DNA from: Trichosphaerium sp. ATCC 40318
Lineage: Eukaryota; Discosea; Flabellinia; Trichosidae
Assembly: GCA_038496445.1 (NCBI GenBank)
Contig: JALMLS010000310.1
Location: 62,001-126,000 of the forward strand
Length of the DNA: 64,000 nt
Direction: 5' to 3'
A program made the position numbers and the translations under genes. Under the pieces are notes generated by a model. That model was not told where the DNA came from. It was given only the letters and a program-made list of their open reading frames with translations, and made no database searches. Below, in pieces: positions 11,552 to 22,200 of this stretch (the stretch's first letter is position 1; each line of letters starts with the position of its first letter).

Positions 11552-13530
11552 ATGGGCAACATATTGAGTACGCAACCTATATCAATTAGTAAACCAACTG
11601 GTGGGCACGTAGAAAAGAATGATACGGCTGGAGATGAGGTGTTCGGACAAATCAAGTTTGAAGTTGTACCAGCACCGCTAGACGAAGCTGGATACATGAC
11701 AAGCTTCAAGCTATCAGAAAACGAAGCGTTAACAGCCTTTTTTAACGAGGTGAGTAACAATTAGTTTAAAGGCCGTTAGCATACACACAGCGTGGTGTGT
11801 AGTATCAACGACAATACTAAGGATTGTGTAGTATGGTTTCGTGGTTATACGCGACATTTTAACGCCAAAGGAGGTTGAGGATACCCTAGACGAGGTATGG
11901 AACACAGTTGAAGGTGCGTAAATAATGTTATTCGACATTGGCTGAAAGAAATATAGAAAAGCAGTGGGGTTGGACTGGAACGCCAATGGTACGTAATAAA
12001 ATTGTGTAATGGATCTGTGAAAATACAAAAATAAGGTCTTGTTTTTCATGGTCTTTTGCTAACCATTGAGCTAGGTTTCAAGGGACGATCCGTCAACGTG
12101 GTCTAACGAATCGTGGCCGCCAGGTAAACAACCCACAGAAAAAAAAGAGTGGTTATTAACCAAGAAATTAGGCAAATTGGGCATTCTTGGTAATTCTGTT
12201 GCTCGTAAGAAACAAGCTTGGAAGAATAGACAAAACCAAAACTTGTACGAGGCACGTGTTATTTTCCTAAAAATCAGTCTTGTGTTGTTATTAGTTTAAT
12301 CTATTTTTAGGCTTTTAAACTATTGACACAAAGAGAGGACTTGTGGGTACTTACTCACTTCATTTGTAAAAATACGTCATCTAAAGGGATTGTTAGGTAT
12401 CCTTAGATAGATATGGAATAATGAGGCCTACAAAAAGCGTTCCTGAGTGTAAATTAAAGCCACGTGAGTACAAGATTATTATCGAAGATCAAACACAACC
12501 AACCAACTTAAATTTAGAGCGTGGCCGAGCATCATGTGATGATCCTGAAAAAGAAAATCCGAAATTGAAAGACCATGACGAATGGCGTACACAGAATAAA
12601 TGGATCCACTGGGACTTAAACGTAAGCTTACAATTCAAAATATTCTCAGAAAATTCTTATTAACAAACCCCTTCATTAGCCTTGGAAATGGACAGGCACT
12701 ACAGAAGGTAAACCTTACAAATTCGATAGATTTATTACGGAGAATAATGGGAGTGCAAATGATGGCCAATTAAAGTTACAAGGATTGATAACATTGACAG
12801 ACTCAAAGGAAGATGATGGAGGCTTTCTAACAGTTCCTGGTACCTTTTTTTTTCAGTTTTCGTTTTATTTTGACTTATAGCGAACAAAAGGGTTTCATAA
12901 ACACTTAAAATCGTGGTCAAAAGCTACAGTAGAATCAGCATATGGAAAGAGATGTCAATCAAACTTGAGTTTTACAACACTTCATCCAAGTACAGAAATT
13001 AAAAGCCAGTCACGCAAAACTACGATTTATTTTTTACAATACAACCTGCCTCTAATTTTGTTTTTTTCTTCAATAGAAGATCACATGCAAACACAGACTC
13101 AAAAAATAACAGCGCGCCCAGGTAGTCTTATTGTATGGAGAGGTGAACAACCTCATTGGTAAGAAAAACAAACCACGTGTTTTTCTTTGTTTTTTTTATC
13201 TGCGCATCTTTGATCAAGTTCTTATTTTTCTTCAAATGTAGTAACTTCCCTAACAACAGCAACAAATTCAGAATAAATCAGGTATGCCCAATCATCCGTT
13301 TTAAACAGTAATTCTTTTCGTTGGTTTATTTCGTGTAGTATGTCAAGATGTTTGCGCAAAGAGAAGGTGCTCCTCAAACAGATATAAGAACAAATATGAT
13401 GAAGGATTATCTTAAAGATATTGATGTGACACCATTAGGAAGAAAGTTATTCGGATTACAGTCTTGGAAAGGTAAGAGCAAAAAAAAAGATTCCAACTTA
13501 GCCTCTAACGTCATTTCAATTGTAGAGTAA
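11552..13530 (+). CDS. PhyH-like Fe(II)/2-oxoglutarate dioxygenase with myristoylation signal
   Basis: Predicted non-heme iron oxygenase of the phytanoyl-CoA dioxygenase group; the substrate is unknown. The start MGNILSTQPI fits N-myristoylation (Gly2, Ser6), so membrane anchoring is likely. Spliced exons give LTPKEVEDTLDEVWNTVEG, a Trp-rich segment with SRDDPSTWSNESWPPG, LYEAFKLLTQREDLW, the metal motif IHWDLN (H-x-D), a Gly-rich GLITLTDSKEDDGGFLTVPG, then RPGSLIVWRGEQPH followed by NKFRINQYVKMF, giving the distal His and the Arg expected to hold 2-oxoglutarate. One intron, at about 12252, must be GC-AG (donor GCACGT) to keep the frame. Others are GTGAGT, GTGCGT, GTAAGC and GTATGC. Divergent from any minus-strand gene at 11478. 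Confidence 0.78.
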
Positions 13531-13859
13531 AGCTATACCTTCATTAATCAGAGATCAGCACAATTAATAATCGTACTCTAAAACTAAGTTTAATAAAAGC
13601 ACAAACATGTGTTTGTACTTAGTCTCATTATCGAATACTGACGCTACCGTTGGTATCGTGTTTGTACTAGTTTTACTTGACAAAGCAAACGAGTGTATGG
13701 CACCCTTTTAGTTTGATCACACGACATGTTCTGGTGCGAGCACTTTACACGGTTTAGAGACATTCTGTTATTTGGAAACAGTCATCACGCCTTGTCAAGT
13801 TCACTGAACTCTTCCCCATTACTTTTACACTGTGCTAACAAGCGGTAACTGCTCTTCGT
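13531..13859. other. Intergenic spacer, nothing recognised
   Basis: Spacer between the dioxygenase stop and the next ATG. A tail of A/T runs suits 3' and 5' untranslated sequence. No RNA gene, repeat or extra exon stands out. Confidence 0.5.
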
Positions 13860-14410
13860 ATGCTGAAAAACGTTATAGCAGACTTGGGTGGGGCTAACAC
13901 ATGGCATCACAGAACCGATGGTGTAAAACATTTGTACATGGCTAGGTATTTAATGCAAAGTAGTGAAACCACTATTAGCGAACCCTTTCGAGAAAAAATA
14001 GTTAAATACGTTAATAAGCACCTACAAGATGCCGTAAAATTAAAGAGAACAATAGTAGCCTTGAAGACGAAGTTCCAGCTCTTAGAACCTGGTTTTACGC
14101 ACGATTCTAAGTTGTGGAGTAATCTAGAGTTTAATTATGTTGACAACATGGTTATTGGGTGGATGAGTTGCGCTTGCTCGTATTTTATAACAAAATCAAA
14201 GTCGTGGCCAAAAATTGGCCCTGTGCCTATGGATGTACATCACAAGGTACTACCCAGTTCAACGTTGTTGGCTGTGATATGTTAACTATAATTCTAAAGG
14301 TTCTTTTGTGGTACATCTTCGATCACAGGCGTAGTTGGGATGCTTATCTGGTATCCAAGGGCATAGATATTCCAGAATTCTCGGATTGGAAAGAGGAAAA
14401 TGAGAAATAA
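13860..14410 (+). CDS. Hypothetical protein, two exons
   Basis: ATG at 13860. The first exon encodes about 129 residues starting MLKNVIADLGGANTWHHRTD, with helical stretches (EPFREKIVKYVNKHLQDAVK and FNYVDNMVIGWMSCACSYF). A GTACTA donor near 14247 splices to an exon after the AG near 14299 that reads VLLWYIFDHRRSWDAYLVSK and ends at 14410. The join is in frame. The second part, rich in Trp and Tyr, looks like a folded domain. I do not recognise the family. Confidence 0.5.
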
Positions 14411-15408
14411 TTTTGTAGAGCTTGCTGCGCGTAGCTATTTCTCAAAAAACTGAACAGCCAATAAAATCTCAAATCCCTACATTACATACAGTGTATGTTA
14501 TTTACAGCTTTTGTAAGGATTATCTACAGTTGCATAAACGTAGAACGAAAAAGGCAGCCTTCGGATTTGTTGATAGCTTAACATACATTTTGTTAAGGCA
14601 AGCCTCAAACATCTACTCCTGGTGAAACAGCTGGAGGTTACCTTGTGAATTAACGCGTTACACAGCTCACCGCCCTTGATAGGCGCAATTGTCTTATTTC
14701 TAGTGTACTTGTGCATTCACTAATCTTCTTTTACTTATTTTACGTAGCTTCGCTTGTCATAGTACTCATAGCACGTATATTGGACGCTTCCAGATAGTAG
14801 TTTGATTACCCCAAAGGTAAAACGTGTTTAAAACCGTAGCACTCCTCTTGTTTTCATATGCACCGCTAGTAAAAAGCGTATGTGCAATTTAGCACAAAGC
14901 GGTCTGCTGCGACTTTTGTCTTCTTTTCTAATTGCCCCTGTACTTTGTTTACTGCAAGTTAATAGTACTGTTGTAGGCTGCGGCATTTACCGTCCCTATA
15001 GAGATGGTATGGAAAACTGAAATTGTTAACACTTTTTGAAAAAAGAGCCAAAAGTGAAATATTTCAGAATTTACATTTCCAATTTACAACAGTTTTTAGC
15101 ACAATTCTAAGCCAATTTTCGTACTCTACGCTCCTTGTAGAGCAACATAAAAAATTCAAATACCTGATATTATGTAAGTTGTGTTTGAAACAGAGAAGTT
15201 ATAAAATTTCGTAATTTTCACTGTTTCAGTTTCCCATACCATCTCTTTTCTTTCACTTTTTTAACACAAATCGAAAAGTACATTTTTACCTTTACACAAT
15301 TAGAATCATATTAATAGCAACCACACAACTACCTTTTTGTTTTAAAGTTTGTCAAAACGCATTTATTTTGTTGTCTAATATTCTTTAGGTTTTAGTTGCT
15401 AGTGTAAA
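14411..15408. other. Long intergenic region without supported gene
   Basis: About one kilobase. Several short open stretches occur on both strands (for example near 14498-14716 on the minus strand), but none shows a start, splice context or family motif. It includes the 5' flank of the MORN-repeat gene. No tRNA, repeat array or inverted repeat was noticed. Confidence 0.45.
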
Positions 15409-16740
15409 ATGTGCTCTTCTTTGAATCTACTGGATCTTCCGCGTGAAATACAAACATACATTTGTACTTTCAACAAAGAAGCATTTACAAAATTCCATAC
15501 ACTATCAAAAAGGGCAGCCATTAATACACATTTTGATGACAGCTTGAAACGTCATGGAAGATGGATAGGATGGTATCTGAGTGGAAAAGTACAACGAATC
15601 GAATACGCAAAGAATGGTCCACGTTTAGTTTGGTATGAAAGTGGAGAGCTTATGGGAAAATGTGTGGTGGTTAATGGTAATATATGTGGTGAAACCAGAT
15701 TATGGTACAAAAGTGGACAACTTCAAGCACAAGACATGTGGGTTGACGATAAAAGACATGGGGAAGTAAAACAATGGTATGAAAATGGCCAACTTAGAGC
15801 ACAAGAGATGTGGGTTGATGATGAAAAACACGGAGAAGCAAACGTCTGGTATCAAAACGGACAACTTGAAATACAAGAGATGTGGGTTGATGGTAAACAA
15901 CATGGTGAGAGAAAGATGTGGTACGAAAATGGCCAACTTAAAGCACAACAGATGTGGGTTGATGATGAACAGCATGGAGAAGCAAACTTCTGGTATCAAA
16001 ACGGACAACTTGAAATACAAGAGATGTGGGTGGATGGTAAACAACATGGTGAAGCCACAGTGTGGTATGAAGGTGGCCAACTCCAGGTAAAGCAAATGTG
16101 GTTTGAAGGTAAACAGCACGGTGAAACAAAGTCGTGGTATGAAAATGGACAACTCAAAGCGCAGACAATGTGGAGTGAAGGTATACAACACGGTGAAGTA
16201 AAAATGTGGCACGAAAATGGACAACTAAAGGTACAATTCAATATGATTTATGACACAGTGGATGGGGTGTACAATACGTGGCATGAAAATGGACACCCTC
16301 GGATACATCAGGTGTTTGTTGATGGCAAGAAGCATGGCAATAGAAAAATATGGTTTGAACGTGGACAACTAAAGGCGCAAGAGATTTGGGTTGATGGTAA
16401 ACAACATGGTGAAGCACAGTATTGGTATAAAAATGGCCAACTTAGAGCACAACAGATGTGGGTTGATGGTAAGTTAAACGGTAAGTCCAGAGAATGGACT
16501 GCGGATGGTAAAACTGTTGAGGAAGGTAATAATGCTATAAAGCAATTGCTAAGTCAAAGACATCGCAGAAAGTTTGGTGGCAATAACAAGAATGGCAACA
16601 AACAAAGTAATGCAATGATAAGATCACTCAACATAGTATTGTTCCCTTTCCATATTTTCAAAAATGTGGTTTATGGTTGGTTCAGATACTTTGCAAACAG
16701 TATCTATGTATCAATGTCGTATTGGTCAAGAAAGCAGTAA
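15409..16740 (+). CDS. F-box-like plus MORN/YwqK-repeat protein, intronless
   Basis: Single exon of 443 residues. The start SLNLLDLPREIQTYICTFNK resembles the first helix pair of an F-box. A conserved linker (HFDDSLKRHGRWIGWYLSGK) leads into about thirteen tandem units of 24 residues of the form W-Y-x-N-G-Q-L-x-x-Q-x-M-W-V-D-G-K-x-H-G-E, the MORN_2/YwqK pattern. Units near residues 140-230 alternate as a 48-residue double unit. The tail is basic and ends with an aromatic stretch (FRYFANSIYVSMSYWSRK). The role is unknown; an F-box would imply SCF ubiquitin-ligase recruitment with the repeats as binding surface, which is inference. Paralogues lie at 29802 and 54145. An AATAAA signal follows near 16809. 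Confidence 0.82.
   Translation: MCSSLNLLDLPREIQTYICTFNKEAFTKFHTLSKRAAINTHFDDSLKRHGRWIGWYLSGKVQRIEYAKNGPRLVWYESGELMGKCVVVNGNICGETRLWYKSGQLQAQDMWVDDKRHGEVKQWYENGQLRAQEMWVDDEKHGEANVWYQNGQLEIQEMWVDGKQHGERKMWYENGQLKAQQMWVDDEQHGEANFWYQNGQLEIQEMWVDGKQHGEATVWYEGGQLQVKQMWFEGKQHGETKSWYENGQLKAQTMWSEGIQHGEVKMWHENGQLKVQFNMIYDTVDGVYNTWHENGHPRIHQVFVDGKKHGNRKIWFERGQLKAQEIWVDGKQHGEAQYWYKNGQLRAQQMWVDGKLNGKSREWTADGKTVEEGNNAIKQLLSQRHRRKFGGNNKNGNKQSNAMIRSLNIVLFPFHIFKNVVYGWFRYFANSIYVSMSYWSRKQ
15700..16490 (+). repeat. 72-bp tandem coding repeat (MORN/YwqK units)
   Basis: Tandem 72-nt units inside the MORN gene. The block at about 15835-15905 recurs at about 15979-16049, 144 nt later, with only a few differences over some 70 bases, so a two-unit block was duplicated recently by unequal exchange or slippage. 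Confidence 0.8.
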
Positions 16741-17081
16741 ATCCATAAAACTCTTGTTGTTCCATCCTTGTGTTGCTTTGTTGAAGGAATCATTGTAGTA
16801 AATTATCAATAAAACAACAATACTGTCTAGCACCATTAAGTTGAGGTTGTAATAGTATTAATTATATTGAATACACTCTTGAAGTGCTATCTTGTAAAGA
16901 AAAAAAACCAACAGTGCTCGTGTGAGGATATTTATTTTATGACACAATTGTTTCAGGCACAATTTGATATTGCCACTTACATAGCTGTAATGCTCTTCAA
17001 AGATGTTGCAGAGCACAACTAAAAATAGTGTAGTAGAAGCAAGAAACAACAGTTTGTATCACCGATATAGTGGGTTCAAAT

Positions 17082-19048
17082 TTACGCTTCTACATCTGCT
17101 CCAGGACAACGGTGTCCATTAGCAGTTTCAATGTAGATTTTAACATGCAAATCCTTTTTCAACCATTTACAGCCAAAAGATATTTCTCTACGTGGTTGAG
17201 CAGGTGTATGAGGGAAATTGAACTTGAAACAGAAGGTTAGTATGATATTTTAGAGGCAAATCAGGGTTGTGGTTTTTTTGGATTTTTTTTTCAGGGAAAC
17301 AAAAACTTGTAACCGGATCCACAAGAAAAAACGGCTCAAACTTTTAGTTTCCTTGATTCTACTAGTAAAAAAATTGTTTTGTTTGACAATGGTAGATACA
17401 GTGTAGTAGGTGTAAGATGGCGAAAGTCTTAAAAACAATTAGTCTCTACCTGTCTTGTGAAAGGCCCAGAGGCTGTCAACTGGCTTACTGATCCCCAACA
17501 TTTCTCAATGGTAGCGCCATTAGTAGATTCAAGACGGATTGAGAACTCGCTAAGAACACTCCTGGACATGAAATGAAACTCTGTGTTCATACCACCTCTC
17601 CAACCTAAATTAGCGGTAAGTTGTTTAGTATATAATAGCGAGATGTACCATGATAGCGTCTATGCTTTACGATTGGACAATCAGAACTTTCATTTGGACG
17701 AGTAGTCGTTGGCCGAGGGGTAGGACGAACTGTAGGAGGAGCTGTAGGCTTAGGTGTAGGACTAGGTGTAGGATTGGGTGTAGGTTTAAGTGTAGGCCGA
17801 GCTGTAGGCTTAGGTGTAGGACTAGCAGTAGGTCTAAGTGTTGGAGGAGGCAGCTGAAACAATATTAGCCATTTAATTTGATCCACTCAAAAGATCCTGT
17901 ACGTACATTGATTCCAGTGCCAAATTGTACGCCACTATCGAAATACCGTGGAGCCTTCTCGATAGCTTCGCGATCGAAAAAGAATGTCTTTATTTCTCCA
18001 TGTACTGAAGTTATACGTGCTTCCCCACGTGTCTGCTCTCCCCTGTTAGAAGTGCTTGTAAACCCTCCAGCAAAGATAAATCTGTTTTGTGAGTTCTCTC
18101 TGCGCAATGTCTGCCATCTTCCGTTCTAAAGTATCTATAAGTACAACAACAACACTGCTGCAAACCGTACTATCTTTAATTCAAACTTCTCAACAGGGAA
18201 TCTGTGGTTTCTGATTTGAATCTGGGCGTAAAAGAGATTGTTCTCTTTGAAAGAGTATTGAATACCGCCTTAAGGGTTTTTTTAAGTCAAGTTGTTTTTT
18301 CTCTCTATGTACCTCTTGTAGGGCATGGTATTGCCTTCCAGTCTACTTTACATAAACCAGTAACGTCTTGAATAGCCAAATCGATATGAAAGTCGTCGCA
18401 CTCAGGGCATACATTTGCCGTGAACATTTTAAGTGGCCTGTTCCAAGGAATTGATTTTGGACAGTTGCTGTTTGGGTTCAAGTCTCCTTTAATAGTGACT
18501 TCTGCGCATAGACCACATTTCATTGTAAAGCTTGGATTAGAAGGACCAATGGCAATCGTGTACATTCCCCTGCTGCCTGTGGATTACGTATTAGTGGCTA
18601 TGTCTATTAGCATGCGTTTCTTTGTACCTGATTCGACTGCTGGGCCCATTGGTGTCCATGCTTTACCTCCAATAGAACCGAAGCTACATGGTCCGTTTCC
18701 TCCATCAACTAGGTATGTGTTAGCGCGCCAGCAACAAAAAAACTTTCGAAGGTTTCTGCGTTAAAAATAAAGAGGCGTACAAAGGCCATATTGCGTTAAC
18801 TAGAAGGCATTAGTCGTTGTACAAGTTAGAATATGGCCGTATTATGTACGACGGAACTTTGGGTCGAAAATCGATTGTACCTTTCGTGAAGTGACGCCAT
18901 TAAATAGCTGGAGGATGTCACTTTTTGGTGATGCGGAAGCAACTAAAAGAAGTGTGCTAGTTGTGCAAGTTAGTTTTTGTGTTTGTGATTCACTACAAAC
19001 GGTTTAACATACGTACCTCAGAACGAGCAAGTGAAGAGTTGCTTTCAT
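17082..19048 (-). CDS. Secreted expansin with Pro/Thr linker and extra C-terminal module
   Basis: Cell-wall loosening protein. The ATG at 19048 gives a clear signal peptide across the first intron ([20 protein letters not shown]). The double-psi beta-barrel follows: [16 protein letters not shown], then [12 protein letters not shown] with [26 protein letters not shown] and ending KAIPCPTRG. The second expansin domain (CBM63-like) is on the next exons: [44 protein letters not shown], ending near 17900. A GTACGT intron leads to a linker of P-T-x repeats, and then a module of about 110 residues with [20 protein letters not shown] and [12 protein letters not shown] that may be a carbohydrate-binding module. 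Nine or so exons; all joins up to the linker are in phase. Expansins are typical of plants and also occur in bacteria, amoebae and some fungi. Confidence 0.87.
17696..17853 (-). repeat. Low-complexity Pro-Thr linker coding repeat
   Basis: About 50 codons of P-T-x units ([18 protein letters not shown]) in the expansin gene, read on the minus strand. Typical of flexible, O-glycosylated linkers between a catalytic or binding domain and a carbohydrate-binding module. Confidence 0.85.
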
Positions 19049-19275
19049 GTTGAGTTGAGTGTGGTTTGACTCGAAAAGGAAATTTTTTGACACAAAAACA
19101 CCTTACATTCCCTTTTGGCTCTTTTTGCACGCCGATTAAACCTTAGTGACAGTTGACGTTGTAATACCTTCTTCAAGATTAGAGTGAGTATTGTACGTCA
19201 AACATGCTAGAGCCTTAAAATGCGTCAAAGTCGGGGAAATTTCTAATACTCCCGGCCGTTTAGTAAAATGCTTTG

Positions 19276-22200
19276 ATGGCAAGCAACGGTGGCCCAAGGA
19301 AGCTAGATTCAAAGAGGTCTCATAACCATAAGTCTAACGGCAAACATACGAAGCTTGCTAAAGAACAGCATTTTATCGATGAAACACAGTTTGTGGAAGA
19401 GATTAAGACGATACAAAAGACATTGGAGCATATAGATAATAAATACAAGCAAGAAACAAATTTCAACCCAATAAGCCATGTCATTGATATTTTGGCGTCT
19501 CCTACAAAGAAAGAACTAAAAAACAAGAGGATTGAGCTGGAGACATGGAAAAATGAAATAAACGATTGCATGAAGACAATTGTTAGAGGTACGCTTTGCT
19601 ACCGGTATAGTGCTTCGCTTTAAATACAATTTGATAAAAACAAACTGGTTAGAGTGCTAAATGTATCCTAGCTTACTACGGGCATTTTAATACCATACTG
19701 AGCAACTACACAACAATCCTTAAAGAGCTAAACTCGTCCCAAGCAAATATCGAAACAGGTCAGTTTAATTAACCTACACGCCAATTATACATATCATTAC
19801 GTTCTTAACATATAATTTTAGCAACTGATCATCTCGAAAAGAGTTCTCACAACTTGACATCACGAAGTAAGCCTATTGCTAACTACAACAACGAAGTTAA
19901 AGAATACGAGCGTATTTTGGCAGTTTACGACAAAATGTACCCTGGGTTTATTTTTTCCATCTATTATTCTGACTCTAGTGTAGACAACAAGTTAACTCTT
20001 CGCCTGAACAAGTCCAACAGTACATGCGTGATGGAGAATGGCAAGTATTCTGGTTTTTTCAATAAAAACTTTTTTTTATTATTGCGAGCCTAGCTCTAAC
20101 TGTATCGTAGGTACATGGCTGCTGAGTTACTTGTCAAATCACATAAGGTAACGTTGTAATCATAGGAATCTAAGGTGTTATGTTTGAGCTAATGTAAACA
20201 TTGTAGACACTTCAACACCCTGACCTTGATTTACCTGGTTTGAATGAACTTAAAAAGACAATTAGACGTCTTCTCGCTGCACGTGGCTTTATTATTTCAA
20301 TGATAGATAATTTAACAGTCGCTTTTAGGAATTCCAATCTCGAGCATTTGAAGCATTGAATAATTTGCTTTATGGCAAGACATTGCCAACGCCAACAGAT
20401 GATGACGACTTGGACGGAAAGACGTACGAGAACTCTTTTTTTTTGAAATTTTTTTTGATGCGGTTCTTAACTGTTGCTATTTAGCTCGGTATCTCAAATG
20501 AGTGCTTCTCGTGTTAATTCTTCTTCTCTTGGACCAGCTATTGGTTCGTATTTTTTTTGTAGGCATTGGCTAAATGTGTTTTTGTAGAGCGACAGAATCA
20601 TGAAAAAATATCTCAATTAATTCGTGGATTGTTTTTGGGTCGGACTGGAAAAGTTGTTCAGCTGGCTAACTTCTTATGTGATAAGATTAAAACAGAAGTT
20701 CGGTTGTTAGTACAAGAGATTTATAATCAAGTCAAACAAGAAGAGTACGCAGTCACAAATCTGTTTATATTTTTTTGTAACTCAAATGGTGCTTCTTGCT
20801 GTTTGTTTTCGATGCCAGGACCATAACGATCTGCTCTAATACTGTATTATTCACTCCATAATTTAGGGAAACTGAGAGCTTCATGACAGGTATATATGGT
20901 GTAAATAAGAATGATGAAGAAGATCCATTTTTGGGAAATGCTTTTGCTAGAATGCTTTATTTGCTTCTAGAACGATTAAAAACAGTTGTATCTAATCATA
21001 AGATTGCTTGTGATGCCTTTGAGAGTACAGTACAACAAACAATAAGCAAGGAGGGTAAATCTAGAAATAACCGTGTTAACACCAACCGACAACCACAGAG
21101 GCTCAGACGTAATGGTAAGCTGAAAGAGACTGCTGAAATTTACTATTTTGTTACTTGTTTTAGCTTACCTTTTCTTTAGATACGTTTAGTGGAAGGCGTG
21201 GAGGAATATCCATTCTGGATATTTATAACATTAATACAGTTTGGAGTTCTGTTCAAGATGAGGTACGATGAAGAAGAAAAATTATAATTAAAGTTAACAA
21301 CAAATTAGCTTGTGGAGCTTATAGCTTGGTATTTAGCAGCCCCTACTGGTTCTGCAGTTATTGCAGATACTGAACATGAGACAACAACGGTTAGTAATGA
21401 CGCTGTTATTATGTTATAAACAATGACTGGTGTTCACATTTTTGACATGTTTTTTTGTTCTTAGATGTTTAAGTTTGAATGGTCTTCTGCTGAAGTAGTC
21501 AATTATTTCGAAGGAGAAACTACTGCAAAGAAGTTTATTTATACTGAGATGGAGATTGGTAATCCACCTTCTTGTTATAACCTTGCATCACTTTATCCAT
21601 TGGTAATGAACTTCAACAAACGAGTTCAACCAGTTGTTTCAGCGTACGACTTTTTTGCTTTTTTTTTTGGTTTTCAAAAAAAGGACAAACTCGGAAGGAT
21701 TTTATAGTCAAGCATTTTCTTTGACCTCTTTATGCAAAACTAAAGCAATTTTATTAACATGGTGTGTTATAGGAAACATAGAGATTCCAAATTGAGTGAT
21801 TGGTTAGATAACTTTGTAGTTAAGTCCTTCTTGCAAGATATTAAAAAGCACTACAGAAAACGTGCAGAGAATGCTGCCACAGGTATGGACGTCTTGTTAC
21901 ATGTATACCTTATGTTATTTGTGCACTTACACGTGAATTAGTTAAGAGCGCTTTCTTGCCTAAAGATAGGACTGTTGTCAGTGCAGATGGTGATGATTAT
22001 GGAAGCAATGAATCTCGACCTATTCTCAATGTATGCAACTTGGTTTTTTTTTCTTACTGTTTACAGGCTATTTATGGTTTGAGTTTGATTTTGTTTGTAG
22101 GGTTGTGTTGAGATATACCAGATTATAAAGGAGTTGTATACTGATATTCTACGTATTCCTCAGTACAAGAATGAGTTTTTGAATATTATTCGTATTGTTC

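Noticed and set aside
15700-16224. 174-codon open frame with repeats on the minus strand
   Set aside because: Complement of the 72-bp MORN repeat; periodic only because the coding repeat is periodic.
17605-17868. Arg/Cys-rich plus-strand frame opposite the expansin linker
   Set aside because: Complement of the P-T-x codons; the linker reading joins in phase to the expansin domains.
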